From positions 434,001-498,000 of the forward strand of contig NC_009465.1 of NCBI RefSeq assembly GCF_000010405.1: 64,000 nt of DNA. Reading direction: 5' to 3'. Below are positions 28,919 to 38,192 of this stretch, one piece after another (position 1 is the stretch's first letter; each line of letters starts with the position of its first letter). A program made the position numbers and the translations under genes. The notes under the pieces are model-generated. The model worked only from the letters and a program-made list of their open reading frames with translations, did not search any database and was not told where the DNA came from. This stretch comes from Candidatus Vesicomyosocius okutanii. Its GTDB lineage: Bacteria; Pseudomonadota; Gammaproteobacteria; PS1; Pseudothioglobaceae.

Positions 28919-29859
28919 AACTGAATTAGAATACTACCCCAACTAAAACCTGCACCAATACCTTCAAATAATAAATGGTCACCTCTTTTAATACGGCCAT
29001 CTCTAACTGCTGTATCTAGTGCTAATGGTATAGAGGCGGCAGAAGTATTGCCATGATTTTCAAGAGTAACAATTACTTTATTCATTGGAGTTTTGATGCG
29101 TTTAGCAACAGCAGATATAATACGAATATTAGCTTGATGTGGTACTATCCAATCTAATTTATTTGAATTTAAATTAGTTTCTTTAAGTGTTTTTTCTGCT
29201 AAAGAAGATAAGCGATTAACGGCAATTTTAAAAACTTCATTACCAGACATTTCAATAAAACCCACTTCATTAATGTAATTATTACTAACTTGGAGTGAAG
29301 ACAAATAATTTCCATCACTGAATAGTTTTGAGTATAGAATACCGGTATTATCGCTGCCACTTAATACTACAGCACCAGCACCATCGCCAAATAAAACTGC
29401 AGTAGAACGGTCATTCCAATTAACAATTCTTGATAAAGTTTCACTACCAACAACTAATACTTTATTAGCAGCAGAAGCTTTGATATATTGCTCAGCTGTG
29501 GTCAGTGCAAAGATAAAGCCTGCACAAACTGATTGTAAATCAAATGCAGGGCATGAGGCACCAATTGCGGTTTGTAATATAGTTGCTGTTGCAGGAAAAA
29601 TTTTATCAGCTGTGGTGGTTGCTAAAATAATTAAATCTAAATCTTTGACATTAATACCAGCCATTTCAAGCGCACGATTAGCTGCTTTTTCAGCTAAATC
29701 ACAAGTTGTTTCATTAGTCACTTTATGTCTTTGTTTAATACCTGTACGTGCAACAATCCACTCATTTGTTGTGTTAATGGTTTTTGATAAATCATCATTG
29801 GTAATTACGGTAGGTGGTAAGTAACTACCCGTACCAATGATTCTTGCAAATTTACTCAT
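28915..29859 (-). CDS. fabH: Beta-ketoacyl-ACP synthase III
   Basis: FabH starts fatty acid synthesis by condensing acetyl-CoA with malonyl-ACP. The 314-residue protein (E. coli 317) has the thiolase fold with the catalytic triad visible: cysteine in QSVCAGFIFAL, histidine in PHQANIRI and asparagine in ENHGNTSAAS. It overlaps plsX by eight bases, so the minus-strand set yceD-rpmF-plsX-fabH is a compact operon as in many proteobacteria. fabD, fabG and acpP are not present here. Confidence 0.97.
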   Translation of the reverse strand: MSKFARIIGTGSYLPPTVITNDDLSKTINTTNEWIVARTGIKQRHKVTNETTCDLAEKAANRALEMAGINVKDLDLIILATTTADKIFPATATILQTAIGASCPAFDLQSVCAGFIFALTTAEQYIKASAANKVLVVGSETLSRIVNWNDRSTAVLFGDGAGAVVLSGSDNTGILYSKLFSDGNYLSSLQVSNNYINEVGFIEMSGNEVFKIAVNRLSSLAEKTLKETNLNSNKLDWIVPHQANIRIISAVAKRIKTPMNKVIVTLENHGNTSAASIPLALDTAVRDGRIKRGDHLLFEGIGAGFSWGSILIQF

Positions 29860-30871
29860 TATGTTCTAATTCTTTTGAAATTTGAAGTGATATTTTGTCG
29901 CTGATTTTAGCATGAGCTTCAATATAAGCCTCAGTAATTGCTGTTAAAAATGAATCAATGTTTGCACTACCATGACTTTTAACAACAATACCACGAAGTC
30001 CTAACAAGGATGCACCATTGTATTTATCAGGATTAAGACTAGATTTAAAATCTTTAAGTACGGGTATTGCGATTAAAGAAACTAATTTGGTTAATAAGTT
30101 TCTAGTAAATGCTTGTTTTAGGTAATGTTCCATCATTGATGCTACACCTTCACTGGCTTTTAACGCAATATTACCTTCAAAACCATCACAAACAATTAAG
30201 TCTACGATACCCTTATAGATATCATTACCTTCAACAAATCCTACATAATTTAAATTAGAGGCTTTTAATAAAGTGGCAGCTTTCCTAATCTTTTCACTGC
30301 CCTTCATATCCTCTTCTCCAATATTAAGAAGACCAATGGTGGGTGATTCAATATTTTCAGTATGTTTAACAGCAATTGAACCCATCGTTGCAAATTCAAC
30401 TAAAGCTTTAGGCTTTGAATCAACATTAGCTCCTAAATCTAGCATGTGTGTATGTCCAGTTATGGTTGGCATACGACCCATAATAGCAGGACGGTCAATA
30501 CCTTTAATGGTTCTTAGTACAAAGCGAGAAATAGCCATAAGTGCACCAGTATTACCTGCACTAACACAGGCATCTGCTTTGAATGTTTTAACTAGATTAA
30601 TTGCAATACGCATAGAAGAATCTTTCTTTTTTCGTAATGCAATTGCTGGAGATTCATTCATTAATACAACTTCACTTGCATGAATAATTGTGTATCTTGA
30701 ATTAAGCGTATTTGATGGATATTTGCCTAATTCAGTTGTGATGCTAGGTTCATTACCGACAAAGTATAAATGTAAATCTTGGAATATATTTAATGCTTTA
30801 ATACCTGCTACAATAGTAACAGGTATGCCATAATCTCCTCCTGAGGCATCAATTGATACCTTTATTGCCAC
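29852..30871 (-). CDS. plsX: Phosphate acyltransferase PlsX
   Basis: PlsX makes acyl-phosphate from acyl-ACP for phospholipid synthesis. The 339-residue protein opens with the family motif SIDASGGDYGIPVT and keeps SAGNTGALMAISRF, MLDLGANVD, and DGFEGNIALKASEG. It is peripherally membrane-associated. The gene lies between rpmF, five bases upstream, and fabH, with which it overlaps by eight bases. The linkage suggests coordination of ribosome and lipid production. Confidence 0.97.
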   Translation of the reverse strand: MAIKVSIDASGGDYGIPVTIVAGIKALNIFQDLHLYFVGNEPSITTELGKYPSNTLNSRYTIIHASEVVLMNESPAIALRKKKDSSMRIAINLVKTFKADACVSAGNTGALMAISRFVLRTIKGIDRPAIMGRMPTITGHTHMLDLGANVDSKPKALVEFATMGSIAVKHTENIESPTIGLLNIGEEDMKGSEKIRKAATLLKASNLNYVGFVEGNDIYKGIVDLIVCDGFEGNIALKASEGVASMMEHYLKQAFTRNLLTKLVSLIAIPVLKDFKSSLNPDKYNGASLLGLRGIVVKSHGSANIDSFLTAITEAYIEAHAKISDKISLQISKELEHNE

Positions 30872-30876
30872 AGGGT

Positions 30877-31074
30877 TTAAGCATTTATTTTTTGAATGTT
30901 TTGTACTTTGTTGATTATTTTTTTACCATGGTAAAAACCATCAGTTGTGATGTGATGACGTAAGTGAATTTCACCTGTTTCTTGATCTTCTGATAATGTA
31001 GATTTTACTAGTGCATTATGTGAGCGACGCATACCTCTTTTTGATGGGGTTTTTCTACTTTTTTGTACGGCCAT
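30877..31074 (-). CDS. rpmF: 50S ribosomal protein L32
   Basis: A 65-residue basic protein starting [20 protein letters not shown], the typical N-terminus of bacterial L32. The zinc-cysteine pairs present in some L32 forms are absent, as in other gammaproteobacteria. The tail ([15 protein letters not shown]) is conserved. It sits between yceD and plsX in the classical order. Confidence 0.97.
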   Translation of the reverse strand: MAVQKSRKTPSKRGMRRSHNALVKSTLSEDQETGEIHLRHHITTDGFYHGKKIINKVQNIQKINA

Positions 31075-31097
31075 TTTTTTACTCCTTAGGTTTTGTT

Positions 31098-31592
31098 TTA
31101 ATCTTTTAATTGTTTTAATGTTGCAAAAGGATGATATTTATCTTGACTATTTATCCATTCTTTATCTTGGTACGATTGACACTTGTATGGATGCATCGGA
31201 CTCATTGGAATGGATATTAATAGCTCATCTGTTATAAATTCAATGGTTGAAAATGCTTTATCAGCATTAAGAATTGTTTCAAAACTTGAATCCAACTTTT
31301 CTTTCTGTTGTTCATTTTTCAGAAATCCAAGTTTAAAACTAGGACTTAAATGAATATTTACCTCATTTAAACAGCGTTGGCAATCAACGATTGCACTTAA
31401 TTGAATTGAACCTTTAATACAAGGAACTACATTATTTTTAATGTAAAAACTTAACTCAACTTTTACTTTATCATCAATATTGCTAAGTAGTTTTTTTATT
31501 CTAGGAAAATCTTTCACTTGATATGTATGTGAAAAATTCAACCCCTTTTTAGCAAAACTAAATAATTTTATAATATCTGGTATTCCTTGCAT
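31098..31592 (-). CDS. yceD: YceD family protein (DUF177)
   Basis: A 164-residue protein of the DUF177 family, which almost always precedes rpmF and has been linked to 23S rRNA maturation in other organisms. The family signature is [15 protein letters not shown], with the two cysteines of C-x-R-C, and the acidic C-terminal part ...[16 protein letters not shown]. It is probably the first gene of the yceD-rpmF-plsX-fabH operon. About 200 bases of AT-rich spacer lie upstream. Confidence 0.88.
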   Translation of the reverse strand: MQGIPDIIKLFSFAKKGLNFSHTYQVKDFPRIKKLLSNIDDKVKVELSFYIKNNVVPCIKGSIQLSAIVDCQRCLNEVNIHLSPSFKLGFLKNEQQKEKLDSSFETILNADKAFSTIEFITDELLISIPMSPMHPYKCQSYQDKEWINSQDKYHPFATLKQLKD

Positions 31593-31804
31593 TAACCTTT
31601 ATCAAAAAATCAACCTGATAATTTTATCAGAAAAGAATCAATAACTTGTTCTTTATAGAATAAATATTTAACAAATTAGCTAGTTTAGTTGTATTTTTTT
31701 TAAAGGCATGATAATTAATTGTATCTAATAGATTATTGTAATAAGATAATTATTTTTTGATTAAAAGTATCTACTCCTAAGTACTGGGGTATAACAAAGT
31801 TGAA

Positions 31805-32506
31805 TTAAAAATTCTTACTTTGTTTTTGAGTCCAATTTCTAATAATTTGCGTCAATTTTTTAGTAGATTTTTCTTTTATCTTAATTGGTTTGCCAATAAT
31901 TACAGTAATAGTACCAGCATGTTTTATGAAACTACCCTTGGGCCAAATTGTACCAGCATTATGATAAACAGGTATGATGTCACAAGATGCTTTCTTAGCG
32001 AGAGCTATAGCACCATTTTGATATTTTCCTAGTTTTTTATAGGGTTGTCGAGTCCCTTCTGGGAAGATCACCACAAAAATACCATTTTTTAATCGATTTT
32101 CTCCTTGTTTTATAATTGTTTTTAATGCTTTTAATTTCTTTCCACGATTAATAACAATAGGCTTGAGTAGCATCAAACCCCAACCAAAAAATGGTATCCA
32201 TAATAAAATTTTCTTAAGCACCCAAGTTTGTGGTGGAAATATTTGTTGAAATCCAAGTGTCTCCCAGGTAGATTGATGGTTAGAAACGATTACACAAGGT
32301 CTAGGAGGAATATTTTCTTTGCCGATCACTTGGAGCTTAATATTAAGTATATATTCCAACCACCACAAGCAAAACATTGACCATTTAGATAAAATTATGT
32401 AGCGAAACTTAAATGGTAAAAAAAACAAAGATAGTGCAACAGTTACTAAAATTATCAATGCAATAAATGATCCTAAAAAATACAATAATGACCTTAAGAA
32501 CAGCAT
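31805..32506 (-). CDS. plsC: 1-acyl-sn-glycerol-3-phosphate acyltransferase
   Basis: Inner-membrane acyltransferase that converts lysophosphatidic acid to phosphatidic acid. The 233-residue protein starts with a membrane helix (residues 3-30). Block I is VSNHQSTWETL, where the usual H-x4-D is H-x4-E, a form I believe is common in gammaproteobacterial relatives. Block III is VIFPEGTRQPYKKLGKYQNG. It forms the second acyl-transfer step after PlsX/PlsY. It stands alone on the minus strand; the region upstream on the plus strand carries a gph relic. Confidence 0.92.
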   Translation of the reverse strand: MLFLRSLLYFLGSFIALIILVTVALSLFFLPFKFRYIILSKWSMFCLWWLEYILNIKLQVIGKENIPPRPCVIVSNHQSTWETLGFQQIFPPQTWVLKKILLWIPFFGWGLMLLKPIVINRGKKLKALKTIIKQGENRLKNGIFVVIFPEGTRQPYKKLGKYQNGAIALAKKASCDIIPVYHNAGTIWPKGSFIKHAGTITVIIGKPIKIKEKSTKKLTQIIRNWTQKQSKNF

Positions 32507-32574
32507 GATAATTTGCGAATGTAAGCTTTATAATGTGATAGATTTATAATTTTAACTGATAGAGATTACCATAT

Positions 32575-33162
32575 TGAGTATTAACGCTATTTATTTTGAC
32601 TTAATGGTATATTTATTGATATAGCATTAGATTTAACTTATGTGTTAAATATGCTACTTCAATACAGTGGTTTAAGTGAAAAACTTTATAAAAAATCAAT
32701 CCTTTAGTTTTGTTGCAAGATATATTCTTAATTAAGTTTAGTTTTAATTGCGATGAGTTCTATCCTAATTTTATTGATATATACATATAAAATGTTGAAT
32801 ACTTATAAGGATAATATTAATTAATTTTATAAAATATTTTCAGATATTGACACGCTTATTAAATTTATTAGAATCAAAGAGATGTTTTGGAGTAGTTACT
32901 AATAAGCCTGAAAATTTAATTTATTTATTATTAAGAAAACTTGATATAAACCATAATGTGGTGGTTTTTGGTGATACATTAGTATTTAATAAACCACATC
33001 TTGCTTTGTTATGATATGCTTGTGTACAATCAGAAATTAGTCCAAGTTTTTATACTATGATTATTTGATTAATCAAAAAGAAAGATACTGGTATTAATAA
33101 TAGTGGAGATATAGAGATTAAGGAATTTTTAGATAAGATTGAAATTATTATTAATGAATAAG
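32575..33162 (+). pseudogene. gph: Relic of phosphoglycolate phosphatase
   Basis: Fragments in order across the gap match Gph, a HAD-family phosphatase. INAIYFD at 32580 is followed after a frameshift by LNGIFIDIALDLTYVLNMLLQYSGL, the DxDG nucleophile region with the second Asp changed to Asn. Later come LNLLESK, FGVVTNKPENLIYLLL and VVFGDTLVFNKPHLALL, which equal the central V-V-T-N-K-P and G-D-T-x-x-x-x-K-P-H motifs. The C-terminal EIKEFLDKIE ends at TAA 33162. Several stops and shifts rule out a working enzyme from this locus. Gph removes 2-phosphoglycolate made by RuBisCO oxygenation. Confidence 0.8.
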
Positions 33163-33276
33163 TTAAAGAAAGAGTAACTATTTTGTATAGAACACAAATA
33201 AGCTATAGGTAAACTATCTGACAACAAAGGTAATCTTATTGCTTTTTATGAAAAAATAAAAGAATTAGGTATTTAA
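33163..33276 (+). pseudogene. Short relic, possibly the C-terminus of RmuC
   Basis: After the gph relic an in-frame stretch at 33202-33276 reads AIGKLSDNKGNLIAFYEKIKELGI followed by TAA and KKELS. The pattern A-m-x-K-L-S-x-G-x-G-N-L-x-x-x-A-E-x-x-x-x-L-G is typical of the C-terminal part of the DNA recombination protein RmuC. Only about 40 codons remain. The assignment rests on this single motif. Confidence 0.4.
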
Positions 33277-33296
33277 AGTAAAAAGGAATTAAGCCA

Positions 33297-34049
33297 ATGG
33301 AAATTTCAACTAATTATTCAATCACCAAAGGTGAATTAAAAGATAGAGTTATTTTAGTTACTGGTGCAAATCGTGGTTTTGGTAGGGCAATAACACTTGA
33401 CCTTGCTAAAGCAGGTGCAAGTGTTATTATGTTAGGGCGTGATTTAAGCTCTCTAGAAAACACTTACGACGAGGTGATAAATTTTGGCTATCAAAAACCT
33501 ATTCTTTATCCGCTTGATTTAGAAGGTGCAACACCTAAACATTATGAGCAGTTACAAAAAGATATCTTAAATAATTTTGAGCAACTTGATGGACTTATTC
33601 ATAATGCTAGTATCATTGGAACAATGATGCCAATTGAACAATATGATATTAAACTTTGGTATTCAACTATGCAAATTAATATTAACGCACCTTTTATGCT
33701 CACCCAAGTATTAATTCCTGTGCTTAATAAATCAAGTGATGCCCGTGTATTATTTTTTTCTTCATCAGTAGGGCGTGTAGCAAAAGCATATTGGGGTGCA
33801 TATGGTGTAAGTAAATTTGCTATCGAGGGAATAAGTAAAACCTTATCTGAAGAATTAGAAAGAACTAATATTAAGGTAAATTCACTTGATCCAGGAAGAA
33901 TGCGTACTAAAATGCGGCAAATTGCTTATCCAGCTGAAAATATATATAATAATCCACTGCCTGAGACAAAAAGCCCTGTAATTGTGTATTTAATGAGTGA
34001 AAAAGCTAAAGAGCTAAATGGAAAACAGATTACTTTATTTAGTATTTGA
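33297..34049 (+). CDS. yciK: Short-chain dehydrogenase/reductase, YciK type
   Basis: A classical SDR of 250 residues (E. coli YciK 252). The NAD(P)-binding motif is VTGANRGFGRAI and the catalytic Ser-Tyr-Lys are in FFSSSVG and YWGAYGVSKFAIEG. The N-terminal YSITKGELKDRVILVTG and C-terminal LMSEKAKELNGKQITLF fit the YciK subgroup, whose substrate is unknown. In many gammaproteobacteria yciK follows gph, and here a gph relic lies just upstream, which supports the subgroup call. GGAATTAAGCCA precedes the ATG. Confidence 0.85.
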   Translation: MEISTNYSITKGELKDRVILVTGANRGFGRAITLDLAKAGASVIMLGRDLSSLENTYDEVINFGYQKPILYPLDLEGATPKHYEQLQKDILNNFEQLDGLIHNASIIGTMMPIEQYDIKLWYSTMQININAPFMLTQVLIPVLNKSSDARVLFFSSSVGRVAKAYWGAYGVSKFAIEGISKTLSEELERTNIKVNSLDPGRMRTKMRQIAYPAENIYNNPLPETKSPVIVYLMSEKAKELNGKQITLFSI

Positions 34050-34162
34050 TAAAATTTAAAATAAATACTAGTATAATAAGTTGCTTAATTTTAACGAAAA
34101 AATATCTAGTACTATAAACATATTTTTTATTAGAGTCTTAGGTATCTATATATTGATAATTT

Positions 34163-34966
34163 TTAACGTTGTAATTTAACTGTTAGATAAGGATGGATGG
34201 TTTTTAAGATTGCTTTAAAAACTTGGTTATTGCCAGCTACTACATTACCTGTTTTTAGATATTTATCTCGTCCTGAAAAGTCACCTACAAAACCACCTGC
34301 TTCTTTAACTAAAAGCACACCAGCAGCAATGTTCCAAATATTAAGTTCAATTTCCCAAAAGCCATCTAACCGACCTGCAGCTAAATACGCTAGATTAAGT
34401 GCAGCAGAGCCAGTATGACGAATACCAGAAACCTTTAGATAAATAGCTTTAAACATACTTAAATAAGTATCTAAATGTTTTGATTCTTTAAATGAAAAGC
34501 CTGTACCAATTAATGTATTTTCAAAACCATTAGTATGTGTTATGCGAATTCTTTGTTCGTTTAAGTAAGCGCCTTCTCCTTTAGAAGTAGTAAATAATTC
34601 CTCCTTAAAAGGATCGTATACTACAGCATGTTTTGGCTCTTTATTTTCATACAAAGCGATCGAGACAGAATATTGGGGAAAACCATGTAAGTAATTAGTA
34701 GTGCCATTTAATGGATCAATAATCCATTGAAAACGATTATTGTCTAAAATTTCACTATTTTCTTCATATAAAATTGAATGACTAGGGAAGGTATATTTTA
34801 ACTCGTTTATAATGGCATCTTTAGCAGCTTTATTTACTTCAGAAACAAAGTTATTAGTTGTTTTATTTTTAATCGTTAAAAGATTAATTTGATTATGATA
34901 TCTTAAAATGATGTTGCCAGCTTTTCTAGCGACTTTAACGGCAATATTAAGCGTAGGGTGCTGCAT
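34163..34966 (-). CDS. suhB: SuhB/inositol monophosphatase family protein with altered metal site
   Basis: A 267-residue protein of the same length as E. coli SuhB, which is an inositol-1-phosphatase and also a Nus-complex factor in rRNA antitermination. The fold motifs are all recognisable, but conserved acidic residues are changed to asparagine: WIIDPLNGTTNYLHG has N87 where D87 binds metal, IWNIAAGVLLVKEAGG has N212 for D212, and FVSEVNKAAK has N45 for the usual Asp. D84 and the E-E at 68-69 remain. Each codon is AAT or AAC. Phosphatase activity is therefore doubtful, while a structural or antitermination role could persist. The gene is divergent from trmJ with 13 bases between the starts, a conserved pair. 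Confidence 0.9.
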   Translation of the reverse strand: MQHPTLNIAVKVARKAGNIILRYHNQINLLTIKNKTTNNFVSEVNKAAKDAIINELKYTFPSHSILYEENSEILDNNRFQWIIDPLNGTTNYLHGFPQYSVSIALYENKEPKHAVVYDPFKEELFTTSKGEGAYLNEQRIRITHTNGFENTLIGTGFSFKESKHLDTYLSMFKAIYLKVSGIRHTGSAALNLAYLAAGRLDGFWEIELNIWNIAAGVLLVKEAGGFVGDFSGRDKYLKTGNVVAGNNQVFKAILKTIHPYLTVKLQR

Positions 34967-34979
34967 AATAAAAGGAAAA

Positions 34980-35723
34980 ATGAAAAAAGGAATAAATTAT
35001 ACCTTTGATAAGGTACGTGTAGTTATGGTTAATACTACCGAACCTGGTAATATCGGTGCGGCAGCTCGTGCAATGAAGAATATGAATTTATCAAAATTGT
35101 ATTTGGTTAATCCAAAGGGTTATCCATCAGCTACGGCTACGGCTAGAGCTAGTGGTGCAGATGATGTACTTTCAGATGCTATAGTTTGTGAGTCTTTAGA
35201 AGAAGCTTTAAAAGGTACGCATTTAGTGATTGGTGCTAGTGCACGCCAGCGTAATATTAAATGGAGACAAATGGATGTTGTTGGAACTTGCAATAAAATT
35301 CAAAAAACTATTACAATTGATAGTCAAGAAGTTGCTGTGATATTTGGTACTGAAAAATCAGGTCTTACTAATAAAGAGTTAGATTTATGTCAAATACTTA
35401 TGACTATTCCTGGTAATCCCGATTATTTTTCTTTAAATGTTGCATCAGCTATTCAGGTATTTGCTTATCAAAATTATATTTATAACACCCCAACTGAATT
35501 TAAAGAAAACGTTAGTAAATTAGCTAGTTTTGATGAATTAGAAAGTTTCTACACACATCTTACTCAAGTGTTAGAGCATATTGAATATTTTAAAGATCAG
35601 CATTCTCAAACATTGTTAATGCGTCGATTACGTTGTTTTTTTACTAAAGTAGAACCTAAGATAGAAGAAGTGTCAATTTTTAGAGGTATTCTTAAGAATA
35701 TCAAACCTTTTAAAAGGTTATAA
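34980..35723 (+). CDS. trmJ: tRNA (cytidine/uridine-32-2'-O)-methyltransferase TrmJ
   Basis: SPOUT-class methyltransferase modifying position 32 of tRNAs. From the ATG at 34980 (AAGGA five bases upstream) the protein has 247 residues; a longer frame from 34908 would read through the suhB start and was rejected. Motifs are VNTTEPGNIGAAARAMKNM, the knot motifs VIFGTEKSGLTN and MTIPGNPDYFSLNVASAIQVFAYQ. It is followed by a strong hairpin at 35716-35750. Confidence 0.95.
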   Translation: MKKGINYTFDKVRVVMVNTTEPGNIGAAARAMKNMNLSKLYLVNPKGYPSATATARASGADDVLSDAIVCESLEEALKGTHLVIGASARQRNIKWRQMDVVGTCNKIQKTITIDSQEVAVIFGTEKSGLTNKELDLCQILMTIPGNPDYFSLNVASAIQVFAYQNYIYNTPTEFKENVSKLASFDELESFYTHLTQVLEHIEYFKDQHSQTLLMRRLRCFFTKVEPKIEEVSIFRGILKNIKPFKRL

Positions 35724-35750
35724 AATCCCCATTTTCTGGTTTTTATAACC
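35716..35750. terminator. Bidirectional terminator between trmJ and htpG
   Basis: GGTTATAAAA (35716-35725) and TTTTATAACC (35741-35750) form a perfect ten-base stem with a 15-base loop. The left arm contains the trmJ stop codon. It lies between two convergent genes and carries A and T tracts on both sides, so it may serve both. Confidence 0.65.
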
Positions 35751-35760
35751 CTTTAAATGA

Positions 35761-37611
35761 TTAATTGATCAGCTTATTTATACGTTTTACAAATTCAGCC
35801 GGATCTTTAAGTTGCCCACCTTCTGATAAAACAGCTTGATCAAATAGAACCTTGACTAAATCCTCATCAATTTTAGTTTTAAGTTTTTTAACCAATGAAT
35901 GAGTTGGATTAATTTCAAGAATAGGTTTAGTATCTGGTATATCTTGACCTAAGGATTTCATAATTCTTTCCATATTACCACCCATTTCATTTTCATCAGC
36001 TACCAAACAAGAAGGGGATTCGCTAAGACGGGAAGAGATTTTAATTTCTTTAACCTGAGAGTCAAGAATTTTTTGCATTTTTTCAATGACTATTTCAAAG
36101 TTTTTAGCGACTTCTTCTTTAGCTTTTTTTTCTTCCTTAGAATCAAAATCTTCTAAATTTCCTTTAGCAATTGATTTAAGTTGGATACCGTCAAATTCTC
36201 TAAAATTACTCACCATCCACTCATCAACACGATCAGATAATAGCAGGACTTCAATATTTTTTTGATTAAAATTTTCTAAATGTGGGGAGCCTTTAGCAGT
36301 TTCATAGGTTTCAGCAGTTATGTAATAAATGGCTTTCTGGTCTTTTTGTATATTTTTTATATAGTGTTCAAGCGTTACTGTTTGTGTGGCATTCTTGCTT
36401 TTATTAGTAGTAAATCGTAAGAGTTTTGCAATTTTATCTTTATTGATGGTATCTTCGACTACACCCTCTTTCATAAGCATGCCGAATTCTTGCCAAAATG
36501 TTGCATAATCTTCAGGTTTATTTTTAGCCATCTTTTCTAGAACTGATAAAATTCTTTTGACACTTGCCTTACGGATAGCCTTAATTACTTTATTATCTTG
36601 TAAAATTTCGCGAGAAAGGTTTAATGATAAATCAGCAGTATCAATCACACCTTTAACAAAGCGTAAATACAGCGGCATTAGTGCCTCATTATCTTCCATG
36701 ATAAATACACGTTTAGCGTAAAGTTTAATACCTCCTTTACGTTTAGGTTCCCATATATCGAAAGGAGACTTTGAAGGGATAAATAGTAATGAAGTGTAAT
36801 CTATATTACCTTCAACTCGATTGTGTAGCTGTGTTAGTGGCGCTTCCAAATCATAAGTAAGTGACTTATAGAATTCATCATAATCTTTTTGCTTAAGATC
36901 TTGTTTATCTTGAGCCCAGAAAGCATTAGCTTTATTAATGCGCTCATATTCAATATCTTTATTATCTTCACTAACTTTAACCATCATAATTGGCACAGTG
37001 ATATGATCTGAGTATTTTGAAATAATATTGCGTAAACGATAATCGTCTAAAAATTCCTTTTCGTCTTTTTTGATGTGTAATATAACTGAGGTACCAAAAT
37101 CTGGACGATCAATACTTTCTATTGAATATTTACCTTTACCAGTAGAAGCCCATTTTGTACCTTTTTTACTTTTGCTACCAGCTTTTCTGGTAATTATTTC
37201 AACCTTGTCAGATACAATAAAGCTAGAATAAAACCCCACACCAAACTGGCCAATTAGGTTAGAGTCTTGTGCTTGTGTTTCATTTAAACTTTTTAAAAAT
37301 TTTTTAGTACCAGAATTGGCAATAGTCCCGATATTTTTATTAACTTCTACTTCGCTCATACCAATACCATTGTCAGTAATAGTAATTGTGTTAGCATCTT
37401 TATTTACATCAATGTGAATTTGCAACGCTTCTTTCCCTTCAATCAAAGTATCATCTGACAGGGATTTGAATTTTAATTTATCAACTGCATCAGAAGCATT
37501 AGAGATTAATTCACGTAAAAATATTTCTTTATTTGAATATAAAGAGTGAATCATTAAGTGTAATAATTGAGAAACTTCGGTTTGGAAGGAATGTGTTTGT
37601 TTTATTGTCAT
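35761..37611 (-). CDS. htpG: Chaperone protein HtpG (Hsp90)
   Basis: Bacterial Hsp90, 616 residues (E. coli 624). The GHKL ATPase domain shows FLRELISNASDAVDKLKF, ITDNGIGMS and IGQFGVGFYSSFIV; the middle domain has SLNLSREILQDN. The C-terminal dimerisation domain is complete, ending FVKRINKLIN. The N-terminus MTIKQTHSFQTEVSQLLHLM is typical. No heat-shock promoter could be identified with confidence in the AT-rich upstream region. Confidence 0.97.
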   Translation of the reverse strand: MTIKQTHSFQTEVSQLLHLMIHSLYSNKEIFLRELISNASDAVDKLKFKSLSDDTLIEGKEALQIHIDVNKDANTITITDNGIGMSEVEVNKNIGTIANSGTKKFLKSLNETQAQDSNLIGQFGVGFYSSFIVSDKVEIITRKAGSKSKKGTKWASTGKGKYSIESIDRPDFGTSVILHIKKDEKEFLDDYRLRNIISKYSDHITVPIMMVKVSEDNKDIEYERINKANAFWAQDKQDLKQKDYDEFYKSLTYDLEAPLTQLHNRVEGNIDYTSLLFIPSKSPFDIWEPKRKGGIKLYAKRVFIMEDNEALMPLYLRFVKGVIDTADLSLNLSREILQDNKVIKAIRKASVKRILSVLEKMAKNKPEDYATFWQEFGMLMKEGVVEDTINKDKIAKLLRFTTNKSKNATQTVTLEHYIKNIQKDQKAIYYITAETYETAKGSPHLENFNQKNIEVLLLSDRVDEWMVSNFREFDGIQLKSIAKGNLEDFDSKEEKKAKEEVAKNFEIVIEKMQKILDSQVKEIKISSRLSESPSCLVADENEMGGNMERIMKSLGQDIPDTKPILEINPTHSLVKKLKTKIDEDLVKVLFDQAVLSEGGQLKDPAEFVKRINKLIN

Positions 37612-38192
37612 TATATTTTTCTACCTATTTTTTTTTGCGTAAAATACGTTAATATGGTCGAAACATAAAAAAACAAGGGTTATTTTTGTATAAACAAATT
37701 ACTAATTTTATTTCAGTATTTAAAAGTTAAGTGTTATTACTTTATTATTCATAATCAAATTTATATAAAATATATAATGATTTAGTAATGTATTCTTGTA
37801 GATTTTAGAATGTCTAAATTGGTCGTTATTAAATATTAATGATGTGAATTTACATCAAAGGTTTTTACGTGTGCTCTGTATGATTCCTAAGATTAGAGAT
37901 ATGTCAGGAGGTAAGTCAGTTAAACAAATTGTTAGTTATTATTTGTTTAATCATTTAAGTTGTATGTTATTTGTGAATGAAAAACAGCAAAGAGGTAAGA
38001 TTAAGAAACGTACAGAATACATTATGCCATGCAGTAGTGATCTATCTTTTACAATATAATCATAATTTATGTTTTACTAAAGAGTTCTTAGGACTTTTTA
38101 GTATTAAATCTAATTAAAGTCTATATTTATCTTAATTTCTTTTAGAGTTGTCAAAAATATATGATTAGTACTATATTAAGAGCTAAAAAGTC
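37612..38192. other. Gap with one small unassigned open frame
   Basis: About 580 bases between htpG and tsaC, divergently transcribed. The plus strand has a 71-codon open frame at 37844-38059 that contains basic and hydrophobic segments (KIRDMSGGKSVKQIV, NEKQQRGKIKKRTEYI). I do not recognise a family and it has no clear ribosome-binding site. It could be a small gene or a decayed remnant of a longer one. The rest is AT-rich and holds the promoters of htpG and tsaC without clear consensus. Confidence 0.3.
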
